DNA of 64,000 nt from Parapristionchus giblindavisi (GCA_943737045.1 CALSFV010000245.1:734109-798108); one strand, 5' to 3'. Shown: positions 42,501-56,021, counted from the stretch's first letter. The notes: a model not told the origin generated them from the letters alone. Translations and numbers: made by a program.

Positions 42501-45500
42501 GTGTGGCTGATGAGAGCGATGATGAAGAAAGAGTCGAAGGCAGAACGTGTGATCCTGAAGTTACAATAGTTAATTATTGATTTTTCAGAACGAGGTGATT
42601 ATTGATCGATTATTGATTGATTAATAAGGGGGGTGGGGATGAATAAATCGCTGCTGAATATTGAAAAGTCATATCAGAACGTTGCACTTTGCACAGTGCG
42701 CACTAGTAGAGATAGAGGAGAGCTTTAGCTAGCTGTACAGGTTTTAATATTCTTTGAAACCGGAAAACACCAAAACCGAAAACTGAAAACCGGAACCAAC
42801 TCACCGATGGAGGTTGGCGGAGCGGTGGACACGGCGGCCTGAGCAGCCGCAGCTTGAGCGTACAGTGAAGACCAAATCGTGAACTGCAATCAATCAATAA
42901 TTATTAATCAATAAAGATAGTTACCGTACCGTTACCGTAAATGTGTTATACAGTGATCAGAGGTGTCCTATATTGGACTAACAAGGGGGGGGGGGGGGGC
43001 TAGCAAGCTAACAATCGTTGATGATGAGATAAATCACTGTGTGGGAAATGAGGAAATAATTCCAATAACCCCACCCAATCCCCCTCAATCTTGAACTAGA
43101 TACGAATTGGAAGGGGGAAGTACAATCTCCTAATCAAGGTGAAACAGTGATTGATTGAGAGAGTCACTTTAAGCCCGCCGTGATATCAAAAGATCAACTC
43201 CGAAATGACGATAGGAGAAGGAACAAGGGAATTAGTTCAGCATACTTTTTGCTAACTTTTTTTGCAACGATTTTCTGGATCGGCTATTGCACGCAAGGAT
43301 TTTTGGACTTTGATCTTACAATATGTAAAAAAATTTCATGAAGTATGCAAAAAGCAAGCTGAGATAAATCGCTGGCAAGAAAGCATTTCAGGTGGCCATC
43401 AGAAAAGATGTGCTAACACAATAGAACTGAAAATGTCACTTCATAATGCAATAAATTAATGTCCGCTATATGTTATTGCAGTCATTTTTTTGGAAAAAAT
43501 CTGCTTTAACTTTTTTTTAAAACATGCTTGATCAACGACAGTTCATACTTTACACAGTGATTGATAATATTGTCATTTCCTTATTACATAGCCTTTATGT
43601 TGGCGTGTCACGAAAAAGTCTCTGATCCTCTCACTTGCCGTTCCTCTCTTTTCCTTTTCCTTTTTTCCCTCAAACAAGCGAACGGGATTCGAATGCGTGA
43701 CTATTTCGCAGTGTTAAAGGCACACCCGAGCTAATTTTAAACTCACCTCTCTGGCAATGCTCTCTCGCTTTCTCTGTCTACGAGAGAGTGTTGCCAGAGC
43801 GGAGAGTAAAATTATCTTGAGGTTTCCCTTTAACGCGGAAGTGAACATGGATCTTGAATTGGACTGGTTTTGCGCGATTAAAAGACTAAAGGAGGAAAAA
43901 CCTTTAGAGATATCTTTATCGGTTGCACTTTACCAATGAGATCAAGTTTTCCATGCTCTCAATGAACTTCACAATGACACTGCGTTTCAATGCAGAAAGT
44001 CGAAAACACTTTCCAAACTCAATTACTTACGGGCACTGCAATCAGAGATTTTTTATGCTGTCTTAAATTGTGGGGAGTGGGGTATGTTGACAGTACTTAC
44101 GGCATTGGCAGTCGCCTCATCAGAGGGAGGATCGATCATTACGGATAGACCAGACGACATTTGTCCCGTCACTCGAGGTTTCGTCGTGAACAATGACGAA
44201 TTGCACACGGGCATAGACTCGGACGAACGGAGGGAAGCGTGCTAGAAATGCAAAAATGTTTCTAAACATTTTTTAAAGTACTAAAAATTTTCAATATATT
44301 GTTTTGTTTTTTTCAGTCGGCCCGTAGAATTTCATAAAACTGTATTCTTTAATGGCACACACCAAGTTAATTGAAATTTCTACATTGCATTTGACTAGAT
44401 CACGGTGTTTCCCATGGGGGAACTGCGCCAAGTTTCAAGCTAACTTAACACTGTCAAAGGTCACTGGCTACTTATGACGTCATGATCTCTTATACATTTC
44501 AACAAGGACACTGTTCATAAAAGCCGACGCAAGTTATCTTTAAAGGAACGACCAACCCTGGCTTACATGTAATGAAAATGCAACAACCACATAGTTCAAC
44601 AGAACATCGATCGTATCAGCTTCTCCTATATTGAAATCCCCGTTTGAAAGTGATGCTAATATGAACATCTCCCCTCTGGCCACACACTCTCATTTTCTTT
44701 GAAGGCGAGAGAGCGTAGCCAGAGCGGAGAGTAAAATTTCATTTGGCTTTGAAGAGTCAACGCACCAGCCATGTCAAAACGCACGCTTGACAGCAGATTT
44801 GCATCGCGCTAGGGATGAGAGAGATTCGACCGAGGCGAAAGTGAAATCCGAGGTAGGTGAATGGATTGAGTGACACAAACTGTTGGGAAGGAAGGAGGGG
44901 GATAGTCGGACGGATCGGTCTCCGCCTCCTTTTTGCGTGCGAACGTGCGCAAACCTGCCCTAAAAGTCGTCCCACATCCCACCCAACCGCCTCTACCGCT
45001 CCCTCTTCTCAACAACAAAGGGGTGTAAGCCGCTGACAAGCATTATATCATTGATCACGAATCTTTATCACTTGTATGTGTTCTCCGTCTCCACTATATC
45101 TTAATATCTCTCTATGATCATTGCTATCACTAACTAAATCGTTATCTTTATCTATCTATCTCGCTGTCTCTATCTCTATCTCTCACCTCTCCGTCTCGTT
45201 CTCACCAACTCCCTCCGTCTCTATTCCTAATAGCCTCTCGCTTACATCTCCTGTCTAGCCATTTCTATCCGTGATCCCGTCTGGTCTACAAATAGGACAA
45301 CCTTGAGCAGCGCGCCTACGCTAGCCGACTCGAGTATGCGTGGGTGGCGCCTGAGTGGCGGATGTCTGGCGCCTAAAGTTGTTTGCCATACCACATCTTT
45401 TGGCTAGACATGCAACACGCTACGATGGCACGTTAGATATTATCGAAAGACAACAGGAATATAGGAAATGGAATCATGAAAACTGATCTTGGCCTATCTA

Positions 45501-48500
45501 TCTCTCAATACGATCAAACCTTTGTTGGGTTCGACGAAATAGCGCAGTGATTTTAAGGTGCAGAACAACTTTTTGGGTGGGTTACTTTTATACCCGATCA
45601 CAGTAATCTCTATCAGAGAGTATCAACCGTTTTGATTCAGCCAATTGGTCGAGATAGATCAAGAGTTAGTAGTGATGAACCATTGAACCTTTGGAGAGAC
45701 TTTGACGAAAGGATCTGTAGCCGATTAAAGGGAGAGTGATCTCTCTCAATGGCCTCTTCATTGCGCACACTATTTCTCTGTTATCTAACAATTAGAGAGC
45801 GTAGAACGTTAAAGAGACCGTGACAAAGGTTTCGGTCCCTTTAAGATTTAGATCATTTAGAAAGTGAAGATAGTGCATATGCGGGGGTCTTGAGCGGTGA
45901 GATGGCTTGATCGACGAAACATACCATTTTAGATAATTGCAAGTAAATATCACGAGTTATAGCGCAAGTTGTTCCTCTAGAGAAAGAGATACCATAGTGT
46001 TCAACGCCTAACGAGGCCATGATGTTGATGTATGCTCTCGATCATTAACAATAAGACGAGATACTGACAAGTAGAGCAGCATGTACAGGGTTGATGTGCT
46101 GATTGTGCGCTAGCGTTGTCAACAAGGAGAGTGTGGTTGTCTCGAAACGTCGAAGCTCGCCTTCTACGAATGCTGTGATGTTTGTCGCGGCGCATTAAAG
46201 GGAACTCTCCACTCTGATTCCTCTTGCAGGATCAAAAGCTAAAGCAGGAAAAGCAATCATATCTAAATAATATTCAATTCATTTTATGTTTTTTTACACG
46301 AGTTGTGACCAAAAAGCTATCAAAGTGGTCCATCTTGACATGCAGGAAAAAATATAAAGGATATAATCGACCGAGTGGCGTCACCGGAGCTTTGATCCCT
46401 CATGCATTTCCACAAAGATTTTGTTTCCCTGATCAAGCTATCTCGTTGCTTTGATCTAAATCACTGCGCGACACATTATGTGGTCTAGACAGTGCGTAAT
46501 CTTTCCGGAACCGATTTCTCCGAATGAGGGGGTGATTTTACCCCCAACAATGAGGAACTCCCACTCGAGCAACCGGATCGATCGTAAAGTTGTTCTGCTG
46601 ATCTAACATTACAAAAACGGCATCTCCTATGCGCGGAGAATACTGAGTAAGGTAATGAGGCGGTGACCACGAGTATCACCCAACAGGACTCACCCCTGCG
46701 TTTTATAATATTAAAGTAATATTGTATATTGAAATAATATTGCAATATTGAATAAATTCTGTTTTTTTGTCGTGTTGTAATTGTCATTATATCAACTCTT
46801 ACATTATTCGGTTGAAGCCCGGCTGGCATGAGCGACTGCTTCCTTTCGAGTACTGAATGGGCGCGAGGTTGCTGTTGCTGAGCCTTGGACGCTGCTTCCC
46901 TGAAATTGTATCATTACTATTTCGAATGTTTTAGGGAAATTACATTATTTCTAAAGTTTCGCTTCGATTTTATCTTCTTTTCCACAATATATGTACAAGA
47001 AGCGATCAAAATTATGTGTGCATGTATTTATTCATTCGTAACCGTAAAATTACCATTTATATTTAAAATTTTGTTATCGGAATGTGATTCGGTTAATATA
47101 ACAACATATTCCCACCGAAACGTGTTCAGAACGTCCATAAGACTTTTCTCATCGGGTTTGGCGTGTTTGGTCTTCTCGGGTGGTCGAAAGGCCGATGCGG
47201 ACTCGTCCCTGTCCAGACCAGAACTGCACTCGGCTGATGAGGCTTAATTAAATATTTAAATTATTATCCAGTATTAAGATTAAGGTAGGTCACATAGGCG
47301 CTTAAGGCCACACCACGATAATTTTACTCTCCACTCCGGCAACGCTTTCTCGTATAACAAGAAAGCGAGAAAGTGTAGAGAGGAGAGCTTCAAATTAGCT
47401 CGGGGTGCCACTATTTTAAACACCCATATATCATAATCATTTCAAGTAAACATAGATTACTCACTTAATTAACACATGGTGAAAAAAAACATAAACAATA
47501 TTCATGATTACCACTAGAACCTAAGATCACACAGACTTTAACATCGGCACTGTCAACCTAAACATTTCATTGCGCAATGGATATTCCACACACCTTAGAC
47601 AAAATGACCTTGAACATCGATCATTCAAGGAAGGAAATGAACGAGGGAAAAAGGAGTGGGTTCATATGGTGAACATTTAAGATCTAATATAGGGCGATAG
47701 GTGTTGGTGGCAACGTTGAGAGATTGTTAGCACAGGTATTGACCAAGGCACACCGATTCAAGATGTAATTTAGATATTTATTGCTAAAATGGTTTATTTT
47801 ATTCGCAAAGTTCATTGTGAACTACATCGAACAGATTTAAACGCATTTTGTGATGGGATAAAAGATTGCAGATAAATTACGCGATTTCTTTACGAATCTC
47901 TCCTGCGGGCCAAGCACTAGTTAGCGTCAAAGATGTAAGATCATGGCCCGAAGCGAGATTTTCTCTTATTCACACAAAAAGTAAAGGAAACATGAACGGT
48001 CTTCACATCTCCCCTCTATCCATCTGTCAGTAATATGCTTATGAATACATTCGATGGCCAAAATAAATAAATGGATAATAAATAGCCTACCTGCTCTTTT
48101 GAATGTCGTTACATGATCGAAAGTGAATCGGGATCCTGTGGACTTCGAGGTAGTCGGCGTTGAGAAGGCGGAATCGCCAAAGTGAAGAGGCGACAGACCG
48201 GGAGGTGAGAGTGGAGACAGTGCGAGGATGTTCGTCAACGAGTGACCTGGAATTATTTTGTTATTAATATAAATATTGTTTTTTTCTAATTCTGGGAATT
48301 GTGGACATTTGATTTTCATTACAGAAATTGTTCGTAACAAGGGTATTTATGCCTCTATTTTTTCGAATTTAGGGAATCCTGTAAACTTTTCTTTATTCAA
48401 CCAATCTAGATACGCACAAACTTCTAAAGAGCGCGTATCCTGGTCTTCATGGGAAAGTTGGTAATTCTAAACCTGGATTGTTTCAATCCAAATTTGGACT

Positions 48501-51500
48501 ATCAAACTCAAGAAGCAATTTCTATAGCCTGATCTCTCTGAAATACCACAAGCTAATTTCAAGCCGCCTGGTACGAACGCGTCTCGTCTAAGGAAAAGTG
48601 AGAGCGTCACGCACAGTAGAGCCGGAAAATATGAACGGGCTTTCCAAAAGCTTAATCAGTGATAATTCGCGGTTCTGGTCAAGTGAGGGGCTTCTGCAAC
48701 TACAGAAGATGATGAAGTGATGTTACATAAACGCCTAATCTCCTCTTATGAATGCGCACGAGTGAAGCCGTTTGGGGATAAAGGTAAGCTAATAGTGATT
48801 ATCTCCCTATTAGACGATGATTCAGTGGACCTTTGAGAGTGAAAAGGATTCGCCTTTTAGTTGATCTCAGAAATATAGTTGATCTTCAGAATACAGCAAA
48901 ACAAATCTGATTTTATATGTATTAGGGATGATCGTTCTCAGACAATTTCAGCTTATTGCTGACAGGCACAAATATAATAAAATAATATTGAAAGATCCAG
49001 TATTCACAATGGAACGGATTCACTTTTTCAATGCATTTCAGGGAAATTGTAAGGAAATCATCAATATTAAAAATTATTTTAAATTTATTTAAATTAAATT
49101 AATATTCGAATAGCTATCAACATACTCATGAAAGGCGCTGGTGGTGACATTTGCACGGCAGAGTCCGATCCGGATGAAAGACGTTCACTTCTCCAACGGG
49201 AAAAGGCGGCGCCTGAGCTCATACGGACGGGCGTTGGTGAGAGGACATCGGGCTGCAAGGATTTTGATATTGTGATTATAAAATAAAGACGAATTTGACA
49301 GAAGTGACTGAAGTTTCGAGATGCAATGATTTTGACAGAGATTTTTTGATTGTTAGATTGACAGAGATTTTTTGACAGATAAACAGAGATTTTGACAAAG
49401 ATTGATTTCGATGCATTGTAAAAGAAGTAGAAACATCTTTTTTTAGTCTGACAAAAATCGTGACATGCAAACTGTACTTTGAAAGGGAATACTGTGCTCC
49501 ACCCTAAGCTTATCTTTTGATCTCTAACAGGGAAATAGATATCACTTTGCATTCCTTTTATATACTAATTATGCGATAAGCACGGCTGACAAAAGTTGAA
49601 TTGGGACGACACCCTTCCGGTCTCGTTACACACAGAGAAGAAGGTGTTATCCACGAAGCATAAGACTGCGTTACATTTAATACTTTTTAGCCATTTTAAC
49701 ACCCAAAAAGTGTTAAATATAACACTTCACAAGTATTATTTGCTGTGGGATATATTTAACATTTTTTGGACACTCACAGCGAGAAATATAAGACTTAACA
49801 GGTCGTATGCTCCGTGGATAACACCTTTTTCTCTGTGCATGTGTATTACCTTTGAGTTCATGTTCATTCCTGTCTCTATGATTCTCTCACCCCTTTATTC
49901 TCTCTAACTGTCCTTCCGAGATCGTGATCTATGCTCGCTCTAATAGTAAGCGTGCCAGATATCGTCCGTCACTGTCTCTGACTGTCTGACTCTCTCACTT
50001 TATCATACTCTCTCACTATTCCCTGACTCTAGGCTTTTCTTACAGTCTCTCACTCTCCAGTACCTCGCCCTAATGTCTGGCATACGTGGATGTCGTCACA
50101 AAGGAGAACCACAAGAGAATTTAAAACAAAATTTTAAAAATATTTTAATAATACTTTTTCTTAAACTTGGTGCCAAACAAAAATGCATTATTGGATATTT
50201 TTTATTACGTTGGGTTGTTAGTAGAATTGGTAGCCATGCTCGAATGTCGAAATCGAATTTGTTCCAATATGCGTATTAAATTAAATTCGTAAATTGATAA
50301 AATTGTATGAATGGACCACTTCCGCATCGTGTCTGTCTATGATAAGACACTTCATCTACATCGTGCATTGTTCTCACGAAGACACAAAACTGCTGAATAT
50401 CTAGCGAGATTTCTGACCACTGAGGTTAAATTCTTGGGATAATTCGAAACTCTACGGGCCAGCCACACAAGTTACGCGAGAACCACTAGAGCAAATTGCA
50501 ATGTTTTGGCAACAAGCCAAGAGACCGGCGGATCTTGCCAGCCGATATTACAAAACATCTGTACAATTTACATAGTATTAATATTAAAATTTGGCTCAAA
50601 CTCAATGCTTTTCTTTCGTTTTTTAAAGGAAAATATAGCGCAGTGACAGTCACACTCTCTCGCCCGCAATGATAAAGAAAGTGGAGATAATTTTTTTCTA
50701 AACAGTGAACCAATATACCAATACCCGAACGTTTTTTAATCAGTGGTATTGAATGAGTGTTTGATCTGGTTCGAAAGATGAAAGAGCGCATTCCTTTAGA
50801 GGATGTTCCCAAATCTCTTTTGTTCTTGCTTCAATGATCCTCTTCTTCCTTCATCCTGACTGAGCCAGAAAGTGAAAGGGGGAAGTGAAAGAAGAGGCAA
50901 AAGCGAAAGTGAATTGTTCAATAAAGTTTCTATTCTTATCGTGATGTTTGTGGACTTTTTAAAGTGGGACAGACTCCTACAAAGAAGGGTTGGCTAGACA
51001 GCGCAACGACAATAAAACTACCGTAATCCAAGGGGAAGAATGAGGAAGAATTCTGACAGAGACTGAATGTTAGAACTTGTGAATATGAAGATTGCCCTGT
51101 TTTGTCGCCTATATGATATGCTGACAGGATGAAGTATTAGCATTAGTCCAATTTAAAATTGGCTGTTATCAAAAGCTTTAAAGAACACCCGAGCTAATTT
51201 CAGAATCTCCGCTCTGGCCGCACTCTCTCGCTTTCTTTGTTTGGGATGTGTCTTTAGGGCACTTAAATCTTCATGTGCTCAACGAACTTTTGCTTCTAAA
51301 TTTGGCATTGGCAATGATCAGAGCCTGAACTCAGCGATTTGTTTTTGCACTTCATCTTTTATTGCGAAGAGAACTCGTTGTCTTTACTCTCTCATATCGC
51401 GTGCTCTATCGCTCTTCTCTGACCTGTCTACGTGGTCTTCGCAAGTCGACAACATGCTTAAAGGGAGCTCAATGGTCTCCTCGACGCGTAATGCTTTCTC

Positions 51501-52505
51501 GTTGTTAGAGAACAGAGAAATAGTGTGCGCTATGAAGAGACCATCGAGTGAGGTAACGCTCCCTTTAAGGAGATATGTAGACTGATCGCGATGTCGGAGA
51601 GGAAGAGGAAAGGTAGACAAGGAAGTGGTCAGTGATCAATTACGATAACAAGCGACCATTCATATCAATTGCTCCTTCTATTTTAGGGGACAATATCCTT
51701 GGGTTGCAGGGACTCTCCCAGTATATGGTGCCTCTCATATACGATACAATAAAGATGAGACTGTGATGATATAGTGTGTGTGTGTGTGTAAATATGCAAA
51801 TCATAATAATAAATATTGTATCGTAGTCAATAATATTGCATCATCTCTCATCACTCGCGTACATAGTTCGTGCTATTTTTTACTATAAATAAATATTTTA
51901 AATAGCTATTACTTAAATGCACACGGATATTTTGAACTGTGATTGCGGAAAGTCAAAATATTTTGATTCAGCTGCAAAATTGTCCTGGTTGTGTACTTAT
52001 TGTGAATTTATGCAGATTTAAAGTGAAGTCTGATAGAGCATTTCTCAAGAGTACAGATATTATAGCTTTCTCTCGAAGAAATTGTCAGATCGGCACATGT
52101 TCTAAGAATCATATAGCCATGTAGTATACGTTATGATAATCAGTGCATATATTTCAGCTGCTATCAAGGTGATCTATACAATTAACGATAAAAGCAATGG
52201 TAAAGCAAAATTCGACTCCGAATTGTCCCCAATATCTGACATTCGTATTTACTGTACAGACATTTTTGATCTACCTCTCATTTTGTCGTGGTTGACGTAA
52301 GAGACATTTGTGCACAAGCATATGGGTAAACAACTTACACCGGGTGTGAAGAATGGTGATACGAGTGCGGATACGGTAGCCGTCGAGTCCGAGACTGCAC
52401 CACTGCCCTCCGGCGACTCCGTGGACACGCACACCGTTGGCAGCTGCAGCGGCGGCTTGGTGCGGTTGAGGCGCACTGCGGCACGCTCCATGTCCCACAA
52501 GGATA
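39597..52505 (-). CDS. C2H2 zinc-finger transcription factor, 13 exons, 498 residues
   Basis: Exons (minus): 52,505-52,339, 49,252-49,126, 48,246-48,091, 47,242-47,116, 46,899-46,803, 44,241-44,101, 42,883-42,805, 41,810-41,676, 41,293-41,194, 40,656-40,512, 40,463-40,383, 40,330-40,257, 39,678-39,597. From ATG 52,491 to TAA 39,597 all phases agree (1,497 nt). Residues 1-340 are Ser/Pro-rich with many SP/TP sites ([11 protein letters not shown]) and no catalytic domain. Fingers: 357-377 ([21 protein letters not shown]), 385-405 ([21 protein letters not shown]), 413-434 (C-x2-C-x12-H-x4-H). Linkers are TGEKP/TDEKP. The C-terminus is acidic ([11 protein letters not shown]). All zinc ligands are present. 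I infer a nuclear sequence-specific regulator. A TTTCAG acceptor lies 14 nt before the ATG, so exon 1 is either trans-spliced or preceded by another exon. I cannot assign an orthologue. Introns hold K1, K2 and other MITEs. Confidence 0.85.
39745..39857. mobile_element. K2-family TTAA MITE in last ZF intron
   Basis: 113 bp after TTAA 39,741-39,744 and before TTAA 39,858-39,861; left GGCAAACCCCAGAGC, right GCTCGAGGTGTGCCT. It lies between the two last exons of the 13-exon gene. Confidence 0.88.
40464..40511 (-). promoter_or_regulatory. 48-nt intron made of TCF/LEF-like heptamers
   Basis: The intron splitting finger 3 starts with a non-standard gttggt donor and is almost entirely repeats of gatctttg / ggtcttt. 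The complement contains AGATCAAAG several times. The same array fills the same intron in all ZF paralogues. A splice-enhancer or DNA-binding role is conjecture. Confidence 0.5.
43718..43829. mobile_element. K2-family TTAA MITE in ZF intron 6
   Basis: 112 bp between TTAA copies (43,714-43,717 and 43,830-43,833), left AGGCACACCCGAGC, the canonical family end. Confidence 0.9.
44671..44745. mobile_element. K2-family MITE remnant
   Basis: Core only: ctctggccacacactctc ... gagagagcgtagccagagcggag. Confidence 0.5.
45729..45840. mobile_element. K1-family TTAA MITE
   Basis: 112 bp between TTAA copies (45,725-45,728 and 45,841-45,844); left AGGGAGAGTGATCTCTC, right GGTTTCGGTCCCT. Same subtype as 13,890 and 25,895. 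Confidence 0.85.
47310..47409. mobile_element. K2-family MITE
   Basis: Left ggccacaccacgataatttt after TTAA, right aaattagctcggggtgcca; the right end has decayed. In an intron of the 13-exon gene. Confidence 0.7.
49631..49837. mobile_element. Inverted-repeat element, CACAG...CTGTG family
   Basis: Termini cacagagaagaaggtgttat and its near-complement at 49,812-49,837 (25-bp match with one gap), inner repeats aagtgttaaatataacactt. Shares these parts with 33,316-33,463. In the first intron of the 13-exon gene. Confidence 0.8.
51178..51240. mobile_element. Half K2 MITE
   Basis: Left half only (TTAA, agaacacccgagctaattt, cgctctggccgcactctctc), then unrelated sequence. Confidence 0.6.
51462..51564. 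mobile_element. K1-family TTAA MITE
   Basis: 103 bp between TTAA copies (51,458-51,461 and 51,565-51,568); the left arm has a ~10-bp deletion after AGGGAGC; right GAGGTAACGCTCCCT. Confidence 0.88.
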
Positions 52506-52511
52506 CTGAAA

Positions 52512-53160
52512 GGAAGATTGGTTTAATGAGATAGATATAGGTATGTTAGAAAAGATACACTACGGAATTCGCGAGATCCCGCAAGGATGAAGATGAAACT
52601 GCAGCGTTTCACGTAAAGAGGGTAATCGTTATGGAAATATTGTATTTTAAAGATGACGGTAGATCAAAGATGTGTTAGATAGAAAAAAAACAGTTACGGT
52701 ATTTGAGATATGAAAGATCACGACTACGTATTTAGAATAGGTCAAGAATCAGATATGTTTATCAAATAAACTTTTAAAAAACGAATATCATTATTTACAG
52801 ATTGGCAAGCATCAGAAATATCAAGAGTAGAGAAGGACCACACACGAGAGGCTTAGATATAGCAAGGAAGTTTTAAAACATTTTTTTTCATGCTTGGACC
52901 ATGCATCTATAACATTAAAATGCCGAAGGGAGCAAAAAATGATACGCGTGGGAAAGACGATGGGAGGCGGAGTGGGAGGGGAGCTTAGAACTGGCTACAA
53001 TGATCAGAGATTAAAAGATAAAGATCAAAAGATCAAAGATTAAAGAAGATCATTAATGGCAGAGACGAAAATCTGCGACACTTTATTGTAATCAGCTAAC
53101 TTTTGCTGTATGAATTCATCAATAAAAAATAAGCGAATACATCTATGAATAGGGATAATA
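52512..53160. other. Upstream of the ZF gene, no exon recognised
   Basis: AT-rich with a gatcaaag-type cluster (53,003-53,045). No clear TATA box or further coding exon. Confidence 0.4.
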
Positions 53161-53167
53161 TAACGCT

Positions 53168-53265
53168 TAGAACACCCCTAGTTTTACTCCTCTCTTGTAG
53201 ACAAAGATAGTGAGAGAGCATGGCCAGAGCGGAGAGTTTCAAATTTGCTCGTGTTACTTTAACCT
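53168..53265. mobile_element. K2-family MITE, decayed ends
   Basis: Contains aacacccctagttttactc and gtgagagagcatggccagagcggagag, followed by ctttaa. Confidence 0.6.
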
Positions 53266-53539
53266 ACAATAGAAGAAGTGCACTTATCCAATGTTATGAA
53301 CTGTTCATAGGAAACATCTTAACAGCAACGGTACAATAGGATTATGAAAGGTCAGGATATTACTGCATTTGTCCGATTACGGTATCCACCCGAACACTGA
53401 GCAAGTCAACAGGAAGTCAAAACCGCCCATGATTAATATTCAAGAAAAAGTGGGCGGGACCTAGTCTGGATTGGCACGTACGTCATATTATATTGTAATT
53501 GAAGGCGACTTGTTTGTTGACTCATGCATAGTCGACCGT

Positions 53540-53850
53540 GAGAGGGGGACAGAGGGAGAGGGAGAGAGAGGGAGAGAGGGAGAGAGAGGGAGAGAGAGGG
53601 AGAGGGAGAGAGAGAGGTAGAGAGAGGAAGAGAGGGAGAGATTCGAGAATCCCTTGACTCGACAACTTCACGGTTCTCAGATATGTTGTGACACAGAAAG
53701 CACACGGAGTAGGGAATTCGGAACGAGAGGGAGGAGAGAGAAGAATATGGTGAGAGAGAGGTAGAGGGAGAAGGAGAGGTAGAAGGAGAGAGGTAGAGGT
53801 AGAAGGAGAGGTAGAGGGAGAGAGGTAGAGAGGTAGAGATAGAGGGTTGC
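53540..53850. repeat. GA-rich (gagagggaga) tracts
   Basis: Two purine tracts (53,540-53,645 and 53,725-53,846) with gagaggtaga variants. The open frames here are low-complexity only. Confidence 0.9.
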
Positions 53851-54359
53851 TACTAATGAGGCGAATCGTCAGAAACGCATGACGCTAGAGTAAGATGAGT
53901 ATAGTAAATATCGTGACGTCGTCTAGTGTAGATTAGATTGGCCTCATAAGTGGGTTATCGAACTGAAGGACTAATTGAGCTATTCGAAAATTCGACCAGA
54001 ACCTACGTGGCCTCTTTTTGCGCGCCTACACTAACGGGACGTCGGGTCTATTTCAGTTTTGGTTTCAATAGGTTAACGTTGAACAAATCTATGTACTAAT
54101 CTACTCTAATCTTCTCATTCTTTTTTCATTTATGAAAAATGGCGGAATGAGTGATGATATCTCCAACCCAAAGGTCAAAGCAATCGAGCATCACAGCATT
54201 TTTTCGGTGCACACGTAGTTTCACGTACAGAGAAATAACAATGGCATAAACAATATAAGACGTTCTCGGGAAAGTTTTCCAGTCTTGTCAATAAAAAAGA
54301 AGAAAAAAACTTGACAATAATTATTCTATGGAATGTTCTCGGATTGTCCATGCATTAGA

Positions 54360-54471
54360 GGGAGCGAAACCTCTCTCAATGGTCTCTTCGACGCGCAATG
54401 ATCTCTCGTTGCTAGAGAACAGAGAAATAGTGTGCGCAATGAAGAAACCATTGAATGAGGTAACGATCCCT
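54360..54471. mobile_element. K1-family MITE
   Basis: Left TTAG (mutated TTAA) then AGGGAGCGAAACCTC; right GAGGTAACGATCCCT followed by TTAA 54,472-54,475. Confidence 0.85.
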
Positions 54472-54899
54472 TTAAGAACGGCTGAGGGTAGATTCTTCGA
54501 CTTGAAATAGAGTGCACGGGTTTGATAAGGTAGTTAGGGTCTCACGAGCTAAAAGGTCTTGAGAGAAATATTCTAAGCACAGCATAATTGTGCCATTCGA
54601 TCCTCTTTACAATCAGAGAAGGCAATACTTGAGCAACAATTTTCTAGTGCTTCCTGTTAGAGAAAAGACAACATAACATGTGAGAACCTTTGATGAGTAT
54701 GACGCTAATTGATGCCCCCTCAGTATCCCTCTATTTGACACGATACGATGCATACATTGCCGAACCTGCTGGCCAGGCCCTTTTTAAACTTTAGTTAGAG
54801 TCATACAACATTTTCCATGGTTTACAGTTCTAATTTAAAATATGATTGATACTGAACGTGATTGGATAAGAATGAAAACCGATTTCTCAAACTTTGGAT

Positions 54900-56000
54900 C
54901 TATTTTTCCGAATATTCCAGTATGACAGTACGAAATGCGAGTTAAAAAGGTTAGGAAGAACTACATCGAAACCAAGAACTTGCAGAAAAGGAGTGGGAGG
55001 AGTTGAGGACAGAACTGAACTAAATTGGCAATATTCTCGGAAAACGCTGCGCAAAGTGCTTAGGACTTTCTCTGGTACTCTGCTTGCTACTTGCTATTCG
55101 CTGAATCGCAAACACTACCAAATATCATTATCATATTATTAATTTTAAAGATTCAGCGATCAACCTGAAATTATGCGTCGACCGAAAATTAGCGAGAGAT
55201 ATGTGCATTAGAGGACGCGTTTGAGGCGTCAGGAGATAGGAGGAGTCAGTCGAGGCATTCGAGATTCCCGTAATCGTATTTACATTATTACTAATGATTG
55301 TTGATGTAATCAGGGGATAATCCCTATAAGCCGAATTGATATGCAACCTTTAGACAAATCTCTAACGTCTCTCAATATCACACACTATTTCTCTGGTCTC
55401 TTTCCAGTTCTGAGGTTTCAATGACTTCCAGGGATCATGTTATCATCGGCCATGGAATGGTGCGAATCACGTTATAAACCATTTTCTCAGCTAACATTTC
55501 TCTAAACTGTGATGGATGGGAAAACAGTGACGAATTCCAAGCTAATCCAATGTGTGACTTTCTGAAGAAACCACTTGAAAATCTTCGATTAAAAGGAAAA
55601 AATGGCTATTTAACGATGAATTGACCAAGAAAGGGACATCGTGAAAGAAATGAAATAAATGGACCTTGGACCGTGGTTCTCTTCATTGAATGAAATATTC
55701 TGGACCTCATCGGTTAATGAATGTGTGAAAACAAATAAGTGAAGCCAGTCTACGGCAGTAAACATATTGGTGATGGGAGATTAGGGACATGAGAAAGACC
55801 AGAGTAGCAGAGGAAACGTGATAACGACGAATTAACAATAGGGAACAGACCAGGATATAGAACAAGTTTTTGAAGCCCGGGGTACTTATGATCCGAAATA
55901 TAAGTCAGTTTTGTAGTCGATTTAAGCGTCATTAAAAGGACTAATTGCAACCAAACATAGGAAGTGAAGAGAGAAAGGAGCCGGGATCATTCTCACAGTT
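54900..56000. other. No gene recognised
   Basis: Short frames near 54,894 (plus) and 55,131-55,346 (minus) have no motif. The minus frame contains a possible donor but no matching partner exon for the ZF gene. Confidence 0.4.
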
Positions 56001-56021
56001 TAAAACACATTCCAAGATTTT

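Noticed and set aside
43680..43712. tRNA half next to a K2 element
   Set aside because: Only a B-box-like stretch (attcgaatcccg on the minus strand); no A box or stems.
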